From Methanomassiliicoccaceae archaeon (GTDB lineage Archaea; Thermoplasmatota; Thermoplasmata; Methanomassiliicoccales; Methanomethylophilaceae), in NCBI GenBank assembly GCA_009786295.1, contig WQTN01000144.1, forward strand, positions 1 through 40,589: DNA of 40,589 nucleotides, given 5' to 3'. Position numbers and translations under genes: made by a program. Shown here in pieces: positions 23,167 through 31,554 of this stretch; the stretch's first letter is position 1; every line of letters begins with the position of its first letter. The notes under the pieces were generated by a model. That model was not told the origin of the DNA. It ran no database searches and worked only from the letters and a program-made list of their open reading frames with translations.

Positions 23167-24170
23167 TTCCAACCTATGCCACCAAAATCAAGAGTGGTTT
23201 GAGCGGACATATTGGTATATTCGGATGCGCCGCGTTTCTTTTTCGCTAACGCCAAGGCAGTCCCACTCTCGAGAATTTCCTTTTTTACTATATCTGCCTC
23301 TTTGTTAATCTTTTTGTGGTTGTCTTTGTTTATCTCTTCTCTGCTACGGCCACCCATCATGCCATCATAATAAATCCAGTCTTCTTGGCTGAACATTTTT
23401 GCAATGCCTTCTTTCCCTCCACCCCCGCGCATGTGAAAGTTTCCAAGAATATCTATGCCATCCACAAAAGACAACAGGTCATCGGCGGGCTTTATGTCTT
23501 TATAGTTATGTGATTTTTTCATATTGATTTGATATAGCAGGGATTCCTCGTGAAACCCACCATCTACAAGTTTTTTTGCTAAGCTTCGGATAATGTGTGC
23601 TTTCCCTGGAGCTTGGCAGGCCTCATAGTCCAACACAAAAGAAGTAATACCTTCTTTGAAGTACTTATCTACTAGCACATCAATGACAAACTGCGTACGA
23701 TTCATAGGGATATTTCCCATTATAAGTTTCCCATTAATGCGCCTGACTTCTTCGATATACCTTTTTGATATAGACCACAAACTGGTTGGAAGATCGGTTT
23801 CATTGGTCGATTTGAGTATTCCATCCCATCTTGGTACGATAATAATGTCCGAGTTAGGGTGTATTCTGTTTTCAAGATCACAGAGAGATCTGTCTGAAAT
23901 TGACACATCTCGGTATTCTGGTATAACGAGATTTACAGTATTGCTCTTACATTTTCCTGGCAATCTGTCTAAGTCGGTTCGACCTTCTCTGGATTCGCGT
24001 ATAAGTTCCTCATCAACAGGTTGGTACACTTCAAGCAGATGGTAGTCAGATGGAGAATTCAGTGTTTTGAAGGGAGTCAAAAATCTTTTTTCACCTAGCC
24101 TAACATCCATTACTCTAGCAATACCCAACTTATCATCGGGCCTCATCAACTTTACTTTGTAGTTTGCCAT
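23163..24170 (-). CDS. Possible tRNA-guanine transglycosylase-like TIM-barrel protein (DpdA-like?)
   Basis: 335 residues. The N-terminus GIARVMDVRLGEKRFLTPF follows the start of TGT enzymes ('ARxGxLxTxxGxxxTPxF'), and the rest alternates strands and helices as in a TIM barrel: DIIIVPRWDG, GKLIMGNIPMN, ITSFVLDYEACQAPGK, VDGIDILGNFHMRGGGG. Likely catalytic aspartates could be in VLDYEA or DGIDILG. I lack a clear zinc motif (CXCX2C) as in tRNA enzymes; the phage and island DpdA enzymes that put 7-deazaguanine into DNA are the nearest idea. The C-terminus has QTTLDFGG, similar to a PCNA-binding peptide. The assignment is tentative. It is the last gene before right-end repeat B. Confidence 0.4.
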   Translation of the reverse strand: MANYKVKLMRPDDKLGIARVMDVRLGEKRFLTPFKTLNSPSDYHLLEVYQPVDEELIRESREGRTDLDRLPGKCKSNTVNLVIPEYRDVSISDRSLCDLENRIHPNSDIIIVPRWDGILKSTNETDLPTSLWSISKRYIEEVRRINGKLIMGNIPMNRTQFVIDVLVDKYFKEGITSFVLDYEACQAPGKAHIIRSLAKKLVDGGFHEESLLYQINMKKSHNYKDIKPADDLLSFVDGIDILGNFHMRGGGGKEGIAKMFSQEDWIYYDGMMGGRSREEINKDNHKKINKEADIVKKEILESGTALALAKKKRGASEYTNMSAQTTLDFGGIGWN

Positions 24171-24555
24171 AAGACTATCCTGCTTTTTATGCTACCTTGT
24201 TTCCCTTTGGCGCAAGGTGCGCCTGAACCTACCAACTTTATAGCGAAACGGAGTACACGACATAAAGCATTTTCGGGAACATCTTCACTTTGTTCGCCCT
24301 CATGTTCACCTTTACTCACATTGATATCTGGCTGTTGTATGATTATTATATGAATACAGTGAACACGAAATGGAATATCTAGGAATTTGAAAATGATAAG
24401 AGTTGGCGGTCAATCCCCTTCAGACCCGCTTATCGATTATTGTGATTTGAGTTCTCTTTGTCAAAACGTAACGGCAATAAGAAAACTTTCTCTTGCATTT
24501 ATTGAGAGGGGTCTAATTTGTTATTGTAGTGTTCAGACACTGATTTTGAAGAAGT
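24171..24555. other. Element right end and junction, no gene
   Basis: Contains the promoter side of the TGT-like gene (TATA-like GCATAAAAAG on the minus strand at about 24183-24192, and a GCGCA-AGG-TGCGC hairpin at 24212-24224), right-end repeat B, and about 125 bases of AT-rich spacer before the ABC operon end. Confidence 0.5.
24289..24430 (+). repeat. Element right-end repeat, copy B (with att core 24416-24429)
   Basis: Homologous to 20279-20434. The core is CCCTTCAGACCCGC, one base off the tRNA 3' end. The mismatch suggests that B is the older or outermost site and is no longer an exact recombination partner of the tRNA gene. Confidence 0.72.
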
Positions 24556-25389
24556 TCATCTGGATGTGCCCTGTTCTTCATCTGCATGCATTTTCCGTAT
24601 CTCTTCTTCCGGTAAGGCTTTCAAAAGTACCACATGCGGTCTTCCCATGATATCTATTATCTGACAGTCCACGCCATAGACATACCTTATCGTCTCTGCG
24701 GTCAGCACCTCTTCTGCCGTACCTACTTTGTAAACTATTCCAGGAGTGGCCATGATTATGACCTTGTCCGCATATTTTGAAGCGATATTCAGATCATGGC
24801 TGACCATTATGATCGTGAACTTGTTCTCTATGGCTAAGTCTCTGAGCCTCTCTATTACCACCAGCTGATGCCTTACATCCAGATTCGAGGTGGGCTCATC
24901 AAGTATCAGGATGTCGGGCCTCTGCGCCAATCCCCTTGCGATCATCGCTCTTTGATGCTGGCCTGCCGACAGCTCGCCGAAGTTCCGTATTGCAAGGTGC
25001 TGTATGCTCATCACTTCCATGGTGTCGTACACGACCTTCAGATCCTCTTCCGAATATGACCACTTCTGGTACGGATGTCTTCCCATCAGCACGGTTTCCA
25101 TTACCGTCATCGGAAAGAAATCGTTCGAGGCCACTGGCACATACCCCATGAACTTCGAGAGGTCCTTGTACTTTAACTCCTCGATGTCCTTCCCTCCCAG
25201 AACCACTTTCCCGGAGGTCGGCTTTAGGAGCTTGTTTATGCAACGGATCAGTGTGGATTTTCCGACACCGTTCGGGCCGATGATGCACACAAGACCTGGT
25301 TCGTCAATGACGATGCTGATCTTGTGCAGAACTTTTCCCTCATCGAAGGAGAAATCGACATCTTCTATCACTACATCCATTTTTACCAT
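24556..25389 (-). CDS. ABC transporter ATP-binding protein, iron-complex/cobalamin type
   Basis: 277 residues. Walker A GPNGVGKST near residue 37, Q-loop region YVPVASNDFFPMT, signature LSAGQHQRAMIARGLAQ near 140, Walker B ILILDEPTSNLD near 160, and the switch His in MVSHDLN. This is the FecE/BtuD group of type II importers for siderophores, haem or vitamin B12. The C-terminal ~45 residues hold the usual small extension. Its ATG overlaps the end of the permease gene by 7 bases, in an SBP-permease-ATPase order on the minus strand. The substrate is not given by the sequence; cobalamin or corrinoid uptake is likely for a methylotrophic methanogen, iron chelates equally. Confidence 0.93.
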   Translation of the reverse strand: MVKMDVVIEDVDFSFDEGKVLHKISIVIDEPGLVCIIGPNGVGKSTLIRCINKLLKPTSGKVVLGGKDIEELKYKDLSKFMGYVPVASNDFFPMTVMETVLMGRHPYQKWSYSEEDLKVVYDTMEVMSIQHLAIRNFGELSAGQHQRAMIARGLAQRPDILILDEPTSNLDVRHQLVVIERLRDLAIENKFTIIMVSHDLNIASKYADKVIIMATPGIVYKVGTAEEVLTAETIRYVYGVDCQIIDIMGRPHVVLLKALPEEEIRKMHADEEQGTSR

Positions 25390-26531
25390 ATCTCCTTCCG
25401 TTGTTTGATCAGCAGATACAAGAACAGCGGACCGCCGAGGAATGCCGTGACAACTCCGACCTGAAGGACGGCGGGTGCGATTATTGTTCTTCCCACAAGG
25501 TCCGATATCAAAACAAGCATTACGCCGAACGTTGCTGATGCGGGTATCAGAAATTTATTATCCGAACCTATGAACAGCCTTGCCACATGCGGAGACACAA
25601 GTCCGACGAATCCGATGATGCCGGTAAAACTCACTATGCTTGCCGTTATCAATGAAACCGTCAGGAGCGATATTATCCTTATCTTGTTGGCATCCACTCC
25701 CAGGGACTTGGCGCTCTCGTCTCCCGCCGACAGAATATTAAGTTTGTTTGACAGCAGCGCGAGAACTATGATCCCCGCAGAGGTAACTGCAAATGATATC
25801 GGTATGCTGTCCCATGTAGCAGTGCTCAGTGTCCCCACTTGCCAACTGTAGACCGCTGCCAGATCATCTGGGTCTGACATAAGCATAAGCACCGTTGTTA
25901 TTGCGTTGAATACATACATTATAGCTATCCCGGACAATATCATGGTGGTGGGAGAGACTTTTCTGAGTCCGGAGATGACCACTATCAACAGGACCGGGAC
26001 TAACGAGAAAATGAACGCATTGGCCACAATCGCTCCTCTGCCTCCTGCAACGGTCAGTCCCAAAATGATCGCTATGGTCGCGCCGAATGATGCTCCCGAG
26101 GAGATGCCTGTTGTATAGGAATCGGCAAGCGGGTTTTTCAGAACGCTCTGCATTGTGGCGCCCCCGACCGCGAGTCCGGCGCCTACGACCGCCCCAAGCA
26201 AGATCCGCGGCAGCCTTACATTCCAAACGATGACGTCCTTTGTCGGATCGAGGATATTTCCCTGCAAATGGTCAACAAGTATCCGGAAGCATTCCCCAAA
26301 CCCAATATCATATGTGCCTATGGTCAGTGCGTATACCGCCACGACCAACGAGACCATAAGACAGATGATGATGAAAACATACTTTCTCCATATGTATTTC
26401 CTGAATTGCCCCGACACGCTACTGAAGGAAAAATCTGAATCGATCTCCGCATTGTTTCCTTTTTGCAACCTCATGATAACAACCGCTTTTAGAAAAAAAA
26501 TAAAGATGTTTGAAGGCGGCCCGTCACCCAA
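25383..26531 (-). CDS. ABC transporter permease, FecCD/BtuC type
   Basis: 382 residues from a TTG at 26531 or 363 from ATG 26474; the latter gives a more normal N-terminus and does not overlap the binding-protein gene. About ten membrane helices; family marks are RLPRILLGAVVGAGLAVGGATMQSVLKNPLADSYTTGISSGASFGATIAI, shown here by its parts (RLPRILLGAVVGAGLA; GATMQSVLKNPLAD), VGLVSPHVARLFIGSDNKFLIP, and DLVGRTI. The FecCD/BtuC family forms the membrane channel as a homodimer. The first ~45 residues before the first helix are polar and cytoplasmic. Confidence 0.93.
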   Translation of the reverse strand: MGDGPPSNIFIFFLKAVVIMRLQKGNNAEIDSDFSFSSVSGQFRKYIWRKYVFIIICLMVSLVVAVYALTIGTYDIGFGECFRILVDHLQGNILDPTKDVIVWNVRLPRILLGAVVGAGLAVGGATMQSVLKNPLADSYTTGISSGASFGATIAIILGLTVAGGRGAIVANAFIFSLVPVLLIVVISGLRKVSPTTMILSGIAIMYVFNAITTVLMLMSDPDDLAAVYSWQVGTLSTATWDSIPISFAVTSAGIIVLALLSNKLNILSAGDESAKSLGVDANKIRIISLLTVSLITASIVSFTGIIGFVGLVSPHVARLFIGSDNKFLIPASATFGVMLVLISDLVGRTIIAPAVLQVGVVTAFLGGPLFLYLLIKQRKEIW

Positions 26532-27876
26532 CGTACAAGTATGCCCCGTTTACATTGACATCAAAATAGTCATCGCTTGACGGAGATATGCCTTTGTTCA
26601 GCAGCGTGAATCTGTCTACCAGTTCCTGCAGCTTGGCATATGAATCAATGTCCGAGAACTCATCCTCATAAATTTGGCACGCTATCATCAAAGCAAGGGT
26701 TGTCTGGAACAGCCCCGACGTTAGTCCCGCCGCGGAAACCATGATGTTGCCTTGTTTGTATGCGCTTGTGGTCGTCAGATAAGCTGTCCACTTGTCGTAG
26801 GCGTCTTTCTGATCTGTTTTTGTCTTGAACAGCCCGCTGTTGTGCAGCATCAGTATGTAGTCTGGATTCTTCGATAACAAATACTCTATATCTGTGCCAT
26901 AGTACATTTCCTCTGAGAGAATGGCGCCGGAATTGATGCCGGATGCAAGATTGTTGAGGCCTGCGATCACGCTGCATTCATAGCTTCCGCTGCCTCTGCA
27001 TTCTATCTCGACATCAAGAGCCGACGCCCCGGCCGAATAATATGTGACAAGGATCGATTTCCGCTCTGAAGCAGACGGGAGTCGCTCATCAATCAGATTC
27101 ATAATGTCATTGACATATGCCATGTACTCATAAGCGGCATCGACATAGCTTTTGCTGCCTAACAGATAGGCAAGGGTCAGATATGCAGATGCAACATTGT
27201 TCCCCTCCCAAAGCGGAAGTCTGATCATATTTATCTTCGTTGTTTCTGTGTACCGGTCTTCGATACCTACAAAATAAATGTTGGCTGAACCGCATATGAT
27301 GGTGTCCACACCGATGGACAGCATGGTCTCAAAGTCATAAGCAGTACCGAACCCGCTTCCGAAGGAACGTATCCCCGAACCTGCCAAAGCCTTTCCGTAT
27401 TGTCCGGAGTTTATGCTGTTGAGCGTACTGCTGTCTGCATAATCGATGAGGCCCTGGGCTCCGATGGCTATCAGTCCCTGAAGTGTCGGCCAATATTGTA
27501 TTGCGACCGATTCAATTGGCCCTTCTATGCACGCATATTTGCCATTGAGGTCTAAATACCACATACTCTCTGCCCGGAACTCCATTATTTCTCGGACCTT
27601 ATCTATATCCTTCTGGTCGATCACTCCGTCTCTGTTGGCGTCTGTTAAAGGTGTCTTTTCTTCCTTACCGTCTATTGTTGCCTGTATATGCTCGATGTCC
27701 CTCTCATCAAGATAATTGTTTAGATCTGCGTTGCCGCACACATTCAGGCGCATCGTCTCTTTCGTGGTAGACTGCAGGGGCAGCCTGTCTGAGTTGTCTT
27801 TTAACAGAAATACTGCCCCGGCTCCTGCGGCCACAACAATGGCCACGATTATGATAGCAATCATTTTGTTATTCAT
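26524..27876 (-). CDS. ABC substrate-binding protein with dockerin-like EF-hand segment
   Basis: 450 residues. A membrane anchor or uncleaved signal is at 4-26 (IAIIIVAIVVAAGAGAVFLL). Residues ~45-95 hold two dockerin-type half repeats: NVCGNADLNNYLDERDIEHI and DANRDGVIDQKDIDKVREI, the second with perfect calcium ligands DxNxDGxID. From ~105 on comes a BtuF/FepB-like class III binding fold (ALDVEIECRGSGSYECSVIAG; DIEYLLSKNPDYILMLHNSG). It should bind an iron chelate or corrinoid outside the membrane and hand it to the permease. The dockerin-like insert is the odd part; it may pair with a cohesin-like surface protein or just stabilise the linker. Minus-strand TATA-like TTCTTATATTG lies about 30 bases upstream. 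Confidence 0.88.
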   Translation of the reverse strand: MNNKMIAIIIVAIVVAAGAGAVFLLKDNSDRLPLQSTTKETMRLNVCGNADLNNYLDERDIEHIQATIDGKEEKTPLTDANRDGVIDQKDIDKVREIMEFRAESMWYLDLNGKYACIEGPIESVAIQYWPTLQGLIAIGAQGLIDYADSSTLNSINSGQYGKALAGSGIRSFGSGFGTAYDFETMLSIGVDTIICGSANIYFVGIEDRYTETTKINMIRLPLWEGNNVASAYLTLAYLLGSKSYVDAAYEYMAYVNDIMNLIDERLPSASERKSILVTYYSAGASALDVEIECRGSGSYECSVIAGLNNLASGINSGAILSEEMYYGTDIEYLLSKNPDYILMLHNSGLFKTKTDQKDAYDKWTAYLTTTSAYKQGNIMVSAAGLTSGLFQTTLALMIACQIYEDEFSDIDSYAKLQELVDRFTLLNKGISPSSDDYFDVNVNGAYLYVG

Positions 27877-28056
27877 TGATATCGTGAGTTGGACGTATAT
27901 TCCAATATAAGAATCATCTCAACTTATACTATATAAAACTCTCAAATATTTAGAGGCCTCCTTATTAAAAAAATTAGATTAATCTCGCTTGCTGAGGATC
28001 GTGTGATTTTACCGGTTATGAATAAAAATGCTTAATTTCCGCTATGAAAAAGCCGT

Positions 28057-28626
28057 TCAATAATATTTGTCTATACCGCCATAGCCAGGAATCATTTTCC
28101 CTTTCCTTGTTTTATCAACGAAGTTGTTCAGACGCCTCGCAAACTCATCGGGTCTTTTACGGGCAGCGTCAATGTAGGCGATCCGTATCCGTTTGTATGA
28201 ATCTGAAAACTGCTGAAAATATCTCCAGGCAGTTTCGTCTTTTTTGATGGCTTCGAGGATGTCCTCAGGATAGACGAATTCTTCGCTCAATATTTTTTCA
28301 ACGCCCTCTTTGAGTGTCGGATGGATCATTCTTTCTTTTGAAAGCCAACGGAGCCGTTCCTTATTAGCTTGAGAATAACTGCTTTTCGGATTGCGCAGAG
28401 AAAACTTCTGGATCTTGTGAGTATCGTCAAGTACCTTTACTGTACTGTCGATCCAGCCGAAACATAAGGCTTCTTCGACGGCGTCGTTATATGATATCGT
28501 ATTTTCTCCGGAAGCTTTCAGTGGAAAAACGAACCAGACTTCTTTTTTCTTGTCGTGGTTGTCTTGTAACCATTCCCGCCATTCTGCTCTGGCATTGAAC
28601 CTGCACGGCGCAACATTGTTTTCCAT
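28057..28626 (-). CDS. YdeI/OmpD-associated family protein (intact copy)
   Basis: 189 residues. Family features: FNARAEWREWLQDNHDKKKEVW at the N-terminus, the central ISYNDAVEEALCFGWIDSTV, FSLRNPKSSYSQANKERLRWL, and the C-terminal helical part YFQQFSDSYKRIRIAYIDAARKRPDEFARR. Proteins of this group are annotated as YdeI-like or bacteriocin-protection proteins; the molecular role is unclear. The broken relative at 20503-21072 shows that this is a mobile or recently copied gene. It is 22 bases downstream of the nuclease gene on the same strand, so it may share its transcript. Confidence 0.85.
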   Translation of the reverse strand: MENNVAPCRFNARAEWREWLQDNHDKKKEVWFVFPLKASGENTISYNDAVEEALCFGWIDSTVKVLDDTHKIQKFSLRNPKSSYSQANKERLRWLSKERMIHPTLKEGVEKILSEEFVYPEDILEAIKKDETAWRYFQQFSDSYKRIRIAYIDAARKRPDEFARRLNNFVDKTRKGKMIPGYGGIDKYY

Positions 28627-28648
28627 GAATCAACACCTTATCTGTCTT

Positions 28649-29515
28649 TTACCGCTTTCCGGGTTTGTATGCCTTGAGGTATTTCACTAGATCCTTGTCT
28701 GCATCCGTCCATTCCGGTGTCAGGCCGTTCTTCATATATTCGTTGTACCAGTCTGCGGCCTCTTTCATGTAGGGTTTCATATCCAGTTTCTTTTTGATGA
28801 TTATTTTTGTATTATCGTCATTGGGGGCCCAAAGCTTAGGTCTGTCGTAATCGGCTTCCTCCAAGAATCCGACCAGAAATACGATACTGTCCAAGCGGGA
28901 GAGCTCCGCATACAGCGACGCCTGCAGCATGTACTGCTCTGCCACATTGGTATAATTTCCATTTTCATCCATCCATTTCTCTCTTTCGCCGGAGGTCTTG
29001 ATCTCCAGGATGGCGTTTCTCTTGCCATCGGCTGTTACGTAACCGTCCACAAGCCCGCCGAATACGTTCTCATTGTGGAAATGGTCATAGCCGCACATCT
29101 CTCCGGGGACCGGTTCTTCTATGGCCGCCTTGAATCCCTCGGGAAGACCCAGCAATGATATGAGCAAGGAAACATTCTTCCCGAGATGCGACCTGAGCAC
29201 AGGTTCAAGGACATTGCCTGCCTTGACATATTTTGTTCTGATATCCTCGCGATAGATACCTGCAAGGTCCAATGCGACCGAGAACGGTGTCTGGAAATCG
29301 CCTTTCCCCAGGATCGGAGCAAGTCTTGTTCCTGTGATCTTCTTAATCTTGAACGGATCAAAATAGACAATTCTTTCAACATCGTCGATATCCTCGATCC
29401 TGTATCTGCCGTCGTACGCCATGCAAGAGAATGGCCCGCGGAGGATTTTATGGTGTCGGGCCTCTTTTTCATCTAGAATAACAAACCTCACCCGAACATT
29501 CGGAGTATGTGTCAA
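28649..29515 (-). CDS. PD-(D/E)XK nuclease, phage-recombinase (YqaJ/RecB-like) type
   Basis: Up to 288 residues with a TTG start at 29515 next to GGAGG; later starts are possible (for example ATG 29422 before AYDGRYRIED). Nuclease core: ITGTRLAPILG, VLEPVL (the helix-1 Glu), GGLVDGYV with the metal Asp, AILEIKTS giving the E-x-K pair, and EQYMLQASLYAELS with the Gln that follows in this superfamily. That set is the lambda-exonuclease/YqaJ type used for recombination or for element defence. No RecT or single-strand annealing partner is beside it. It is followed by the YdeI-like gene and is divergent from DUF4177. Confidence 0.78.
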   Translation of the reverse strand: MTHTPNVRVRFVILDEKEARHHKILRGPFSCMAYDGRYRIEDIDDVERIVYFDPFKIKKITGTRLAPILGKGDFQTPFSVALDLAGIYREDIRTKYVKAGNVLEPVLRSHLGKNVSLLISLLGLPEGFKAAIEEPVPGEMCGYDHFHNENVFGGLVDGYVTADGKRNAILEIKTSGEREKWMDENGNYTNVAEQYMLQASLYAELSRLDSIVFLVGFLEEADYDRPKLWAPNDDNTKIIIKKKLDMKPYMKEAADWYNEYMKNGLTPEWTDADKDLVKYLKAYKPGKR

Positions 29516-29625
29516 CCTCCGAACAACCGTTACGTTTTATCGAATCATCTGGTTGCCAAGCGTTTAAACGCATAAAAACACTATACGGATTCGGTGATTG
29601 TACGATAAGATACAAAACTGAAATA

Positions 29626-29805
29626 ATGAGAACATCCTTCAAACTAGTTACATCATCTATCAACGAGAAAGAAGTGGAAGAATTGAACGAGCTGATAGCC
29701 AAAAGACAATCGGAGGGCTGGGAGCTCGTCACATATTCTTTCATGGGCGGCGGCGGGGGGAGCGATTTCGGCAGGGGCATACTTATAACATATAAGAGAG
29801 AGTGA
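29626..29805 (+). CDS. DUF4177 small protein
   Basis: 59 residues from ATG 29626; an open frame back to 29509 has no good start and lies in the divergent promoter region. The pattern FKLVTSSINEKEVEELNEL, QSEGWELVTYSF, then a Gly-rich turn (MGGGGGSDFGRG) and ILITYKRE is the DUF4177 layout: helix then two strands, with EGWELV as the mark. Function unknown. It ends 18 bases before the next gene, suggesting one transcript. Confidence 0.75.
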   Translation: MRTSFKLVTSSINEKEVEELNELIAKRQSEGWELVTYSFMGGGGGSDFGRGILITYKRE

Positions 29806-29823
29806 ACGGACAACAGGCTGCAG

Positions 29824-30642
29824 ATGGAATCGGAGATACAAATGTCTGGTAGCGACATAGCCAGCGATTTGATAAAAGGAATTTTTGATGATTACATAAA
29901 AGAATCTCGACCGGAATTTATGCCTGAAAATTCCGATGATCCGCTTATTCGGCTGCTAAACTACTATAGGATATGCGCCGATGTGATTCAAAGAAAAGGA
30001 CATCTGCCAAGAACAACCTATGATGCAGATGCCCGCTACTATTTCACTTTGGAAGGTCACACAGCGTATGGCAACAAGAAACGCGCACTGAGAGGCGACA
30101 TAATGGTTTCCTTCTGGACACCATATAATGCGGCGCTTATAGAGAGGGGGCTGACACCACCCGATCCAGATAAAAAATCTTTTGGGAAATGTTTTGAGGA
30201 TATTGATTTTTTAATTGCCAACGCAGAAGAAGATGGCTTTTGTGAAGTGAACAGGGTTTTTCGCCCATTCGCGGAAGTCTACCATTCTCCGGGCAATTTT
30301 CTCTTTCTTCCTCCGCCCGACCCAGACGGCAGAATGAACAATGTTCGGTATAGCTGTTCAAAAGATAAGATAGATGAAACACTCTATCACTGTTTCTCAG
30401 GCAGCGACCGCAAATTAGCAAAGTACTTCGGCACAGACAAAGCTTTGTATGATTGGATATGCGAACAGAATTTGAATTCTGGTCTGCTTTTTAAAAACAA
30501 AGAGGTTGCCCGTGACAAGATAATATGCCTCAGCGGCCATGGAGACATACATCTGGGATACCCCGAGATGGCGAAGCGCGGACTGCTGGGAACATTCATT
30601 GAGAATGTCATTAAGTTGATCAATGAACGCAATGGCGAATGA
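29824..30642 (+). CDS. Hypothetical soluble protein
   Basis: 272 residues, no membrane segment. Noticeable parts: RYYFTLEGHTAYGNKKRALRGDIMVSFWTP in the first third, FRPFAEVYHSPGNFLFLPPPD in the middle and a C-terminal helical part DKALYDWICEQN ... GYPEMAKRGLLGTFIENVIKLINER. The pattern reminds me of a widespread family of unknown-function proteins around 200-270 residues long that share the FxPFxxxYHxPGNFLxLP core, but I cannot name it safely. It is between DUF4177 and the glycosylase-like gene, overlapping the latter by 4 bases. Confidence 0.7.
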   Translation: MESEIQMSGSDIASDLIKGIFDDYIKESRPEFMPENSDDPLIRLLNYYRICADVIQRKGHLPRTTYDADARYYFTLEGHTAYGNKKRALRGDIMVSFWTPYNAALIERGLTPPDPDKKSFGKCFEDIDFLIANAEEDGFCEVNRVFRPFAEVYHSPGNFLFLPPPDPDGRMNNVRYSCSKDKIDETLYHCFSGSDRKLAKYFGTDKALYDWICEQNLNSGLLFKNKEVARDKIICLSGHGDIHLGYPEMAKRGLLGTFIENVIKLINERNGE

Positions 30643-31508
30643 TGTGCAACCAATGGTGGTCTTTTTGTACGCCCTTCCCCATACATTTTTCCATGGTGTG
30701 CCGTCAGAACCTAACTGTCACGGAAGATGTCGGTGAGATCCTGAATGCCATGGCTGGGTATCTGTTAGGCGATGAGGAATTTAAGAAGATTTTCGAAGAG
30801 AATCGAAATAGATTCGAGAAATGTATGAAGGAGAAAACATACACTTTAGATTATCACATCCGCGGGCTGGTCTATTCAAAATTATCTCAGGGAGCAAAAT
30901 GGTCCAGCATCGAAAGAAAACTGGAAGATATCGACCGGGCATTCTATGATTGGAACACCGATAAAATACTTGAGGAGCTGGAACGCGGCAGAGGTTGGGA
31001 ATACTTCTTTGAAGAACTCAGAAAAATCCAGGTCGGAAGATTCAGAAAGAAGCTTTGCGAGAGCTTACATGACAACATCATAACAATCAGGGACCTTCTG
31101 AAAATACATTCCGCCGAAGGCCCTGAATATTTCGAAGAATGCGTGAAAGGACTTAGAGGCTACGGACCGGCCCTCGTAGCAGAGTACCTGATCTACGTCG
31201 GTGTTGACAGGATCAAGCCGGATGTGCATGTCAAGCGTTTTCTGAAAAGGGTTTTCGGCATAGAGCCGTCCAGCGACATTGATATTATTGAATGGGGAAA
31301 AGAAGCAAAGAACAAGACGGGACTCTGCCTCAGCAATATCGATTGGATAATCTGGGAATTCTGCAGATCTGTTGATGCAGGGCAGAGTGCTCATTCGGGC
31401 ATCGAGAGACCGATTTGCACCGATGAACCCAAATGCGGACTCTGCTGCATAAGAGAATCGTGCAAATATCATAGAGAGCGTCAACGCATCATGTCTGTAT
31501 CCAATTGA
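30639..31508 (+). CDS. HhH-GPD DNA-glycosylase-like protein with C-terminal cysteine cluster
   Basis: Up to 289 residues from ATG 30639 (ATGATG overlap with the previous stop) or 271 from ATG 30693. The central part carries a helix-hairpin-helix (CVKGLRGYGPALVAEYLIYVG) followed by the catalytic-type loop DRIKPDVHVKRFLKRVFG, with the Asp corresponding to the HhH-GPD active-site Asp. The C-terminal part has cysteines in CTDEPKCGLCCIRESC, close to the EndoIII 4Fe-4S loop but with different spacing. The N-terminal ~100 residues are helical and unlike standard Nth/MutY. Expected action: recognition or excision of a damaged or modified base. Together with the nuclease at 28.6 kb it may serve an island function. 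Confidence 0.72.
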   Translation: MMCNQWWSFCTPFPIHFSMVCRQNLTVTEDVGEILNAMAGYLLGDEEFKKIFEENRNRFEKCMKEKTYTLDYHIRGLVYSKLSQGAKWSSIERKLEDIDRAFYDWNTDKILEELERGRGWEYFFEELRKIQVGRFRKKLCESLHDNIITIRDLLKIHSAEGPEYFEECVKGLRGYGPALVAEYLIYVGVDRIKPDVHVKRFLKRVFGIEPSSDIDIIEWGKEAKNKTGLCLSNIDWIIWEFCRSVDAGQSAHSGIERPICTDEPKCGLCCIRESCKYHRERQRIMSVSN

Positions 31509-31554
31509 AATATGATTAACGCCGTTGAGTATGAAAAGACAAGAGGTTGTTGAG

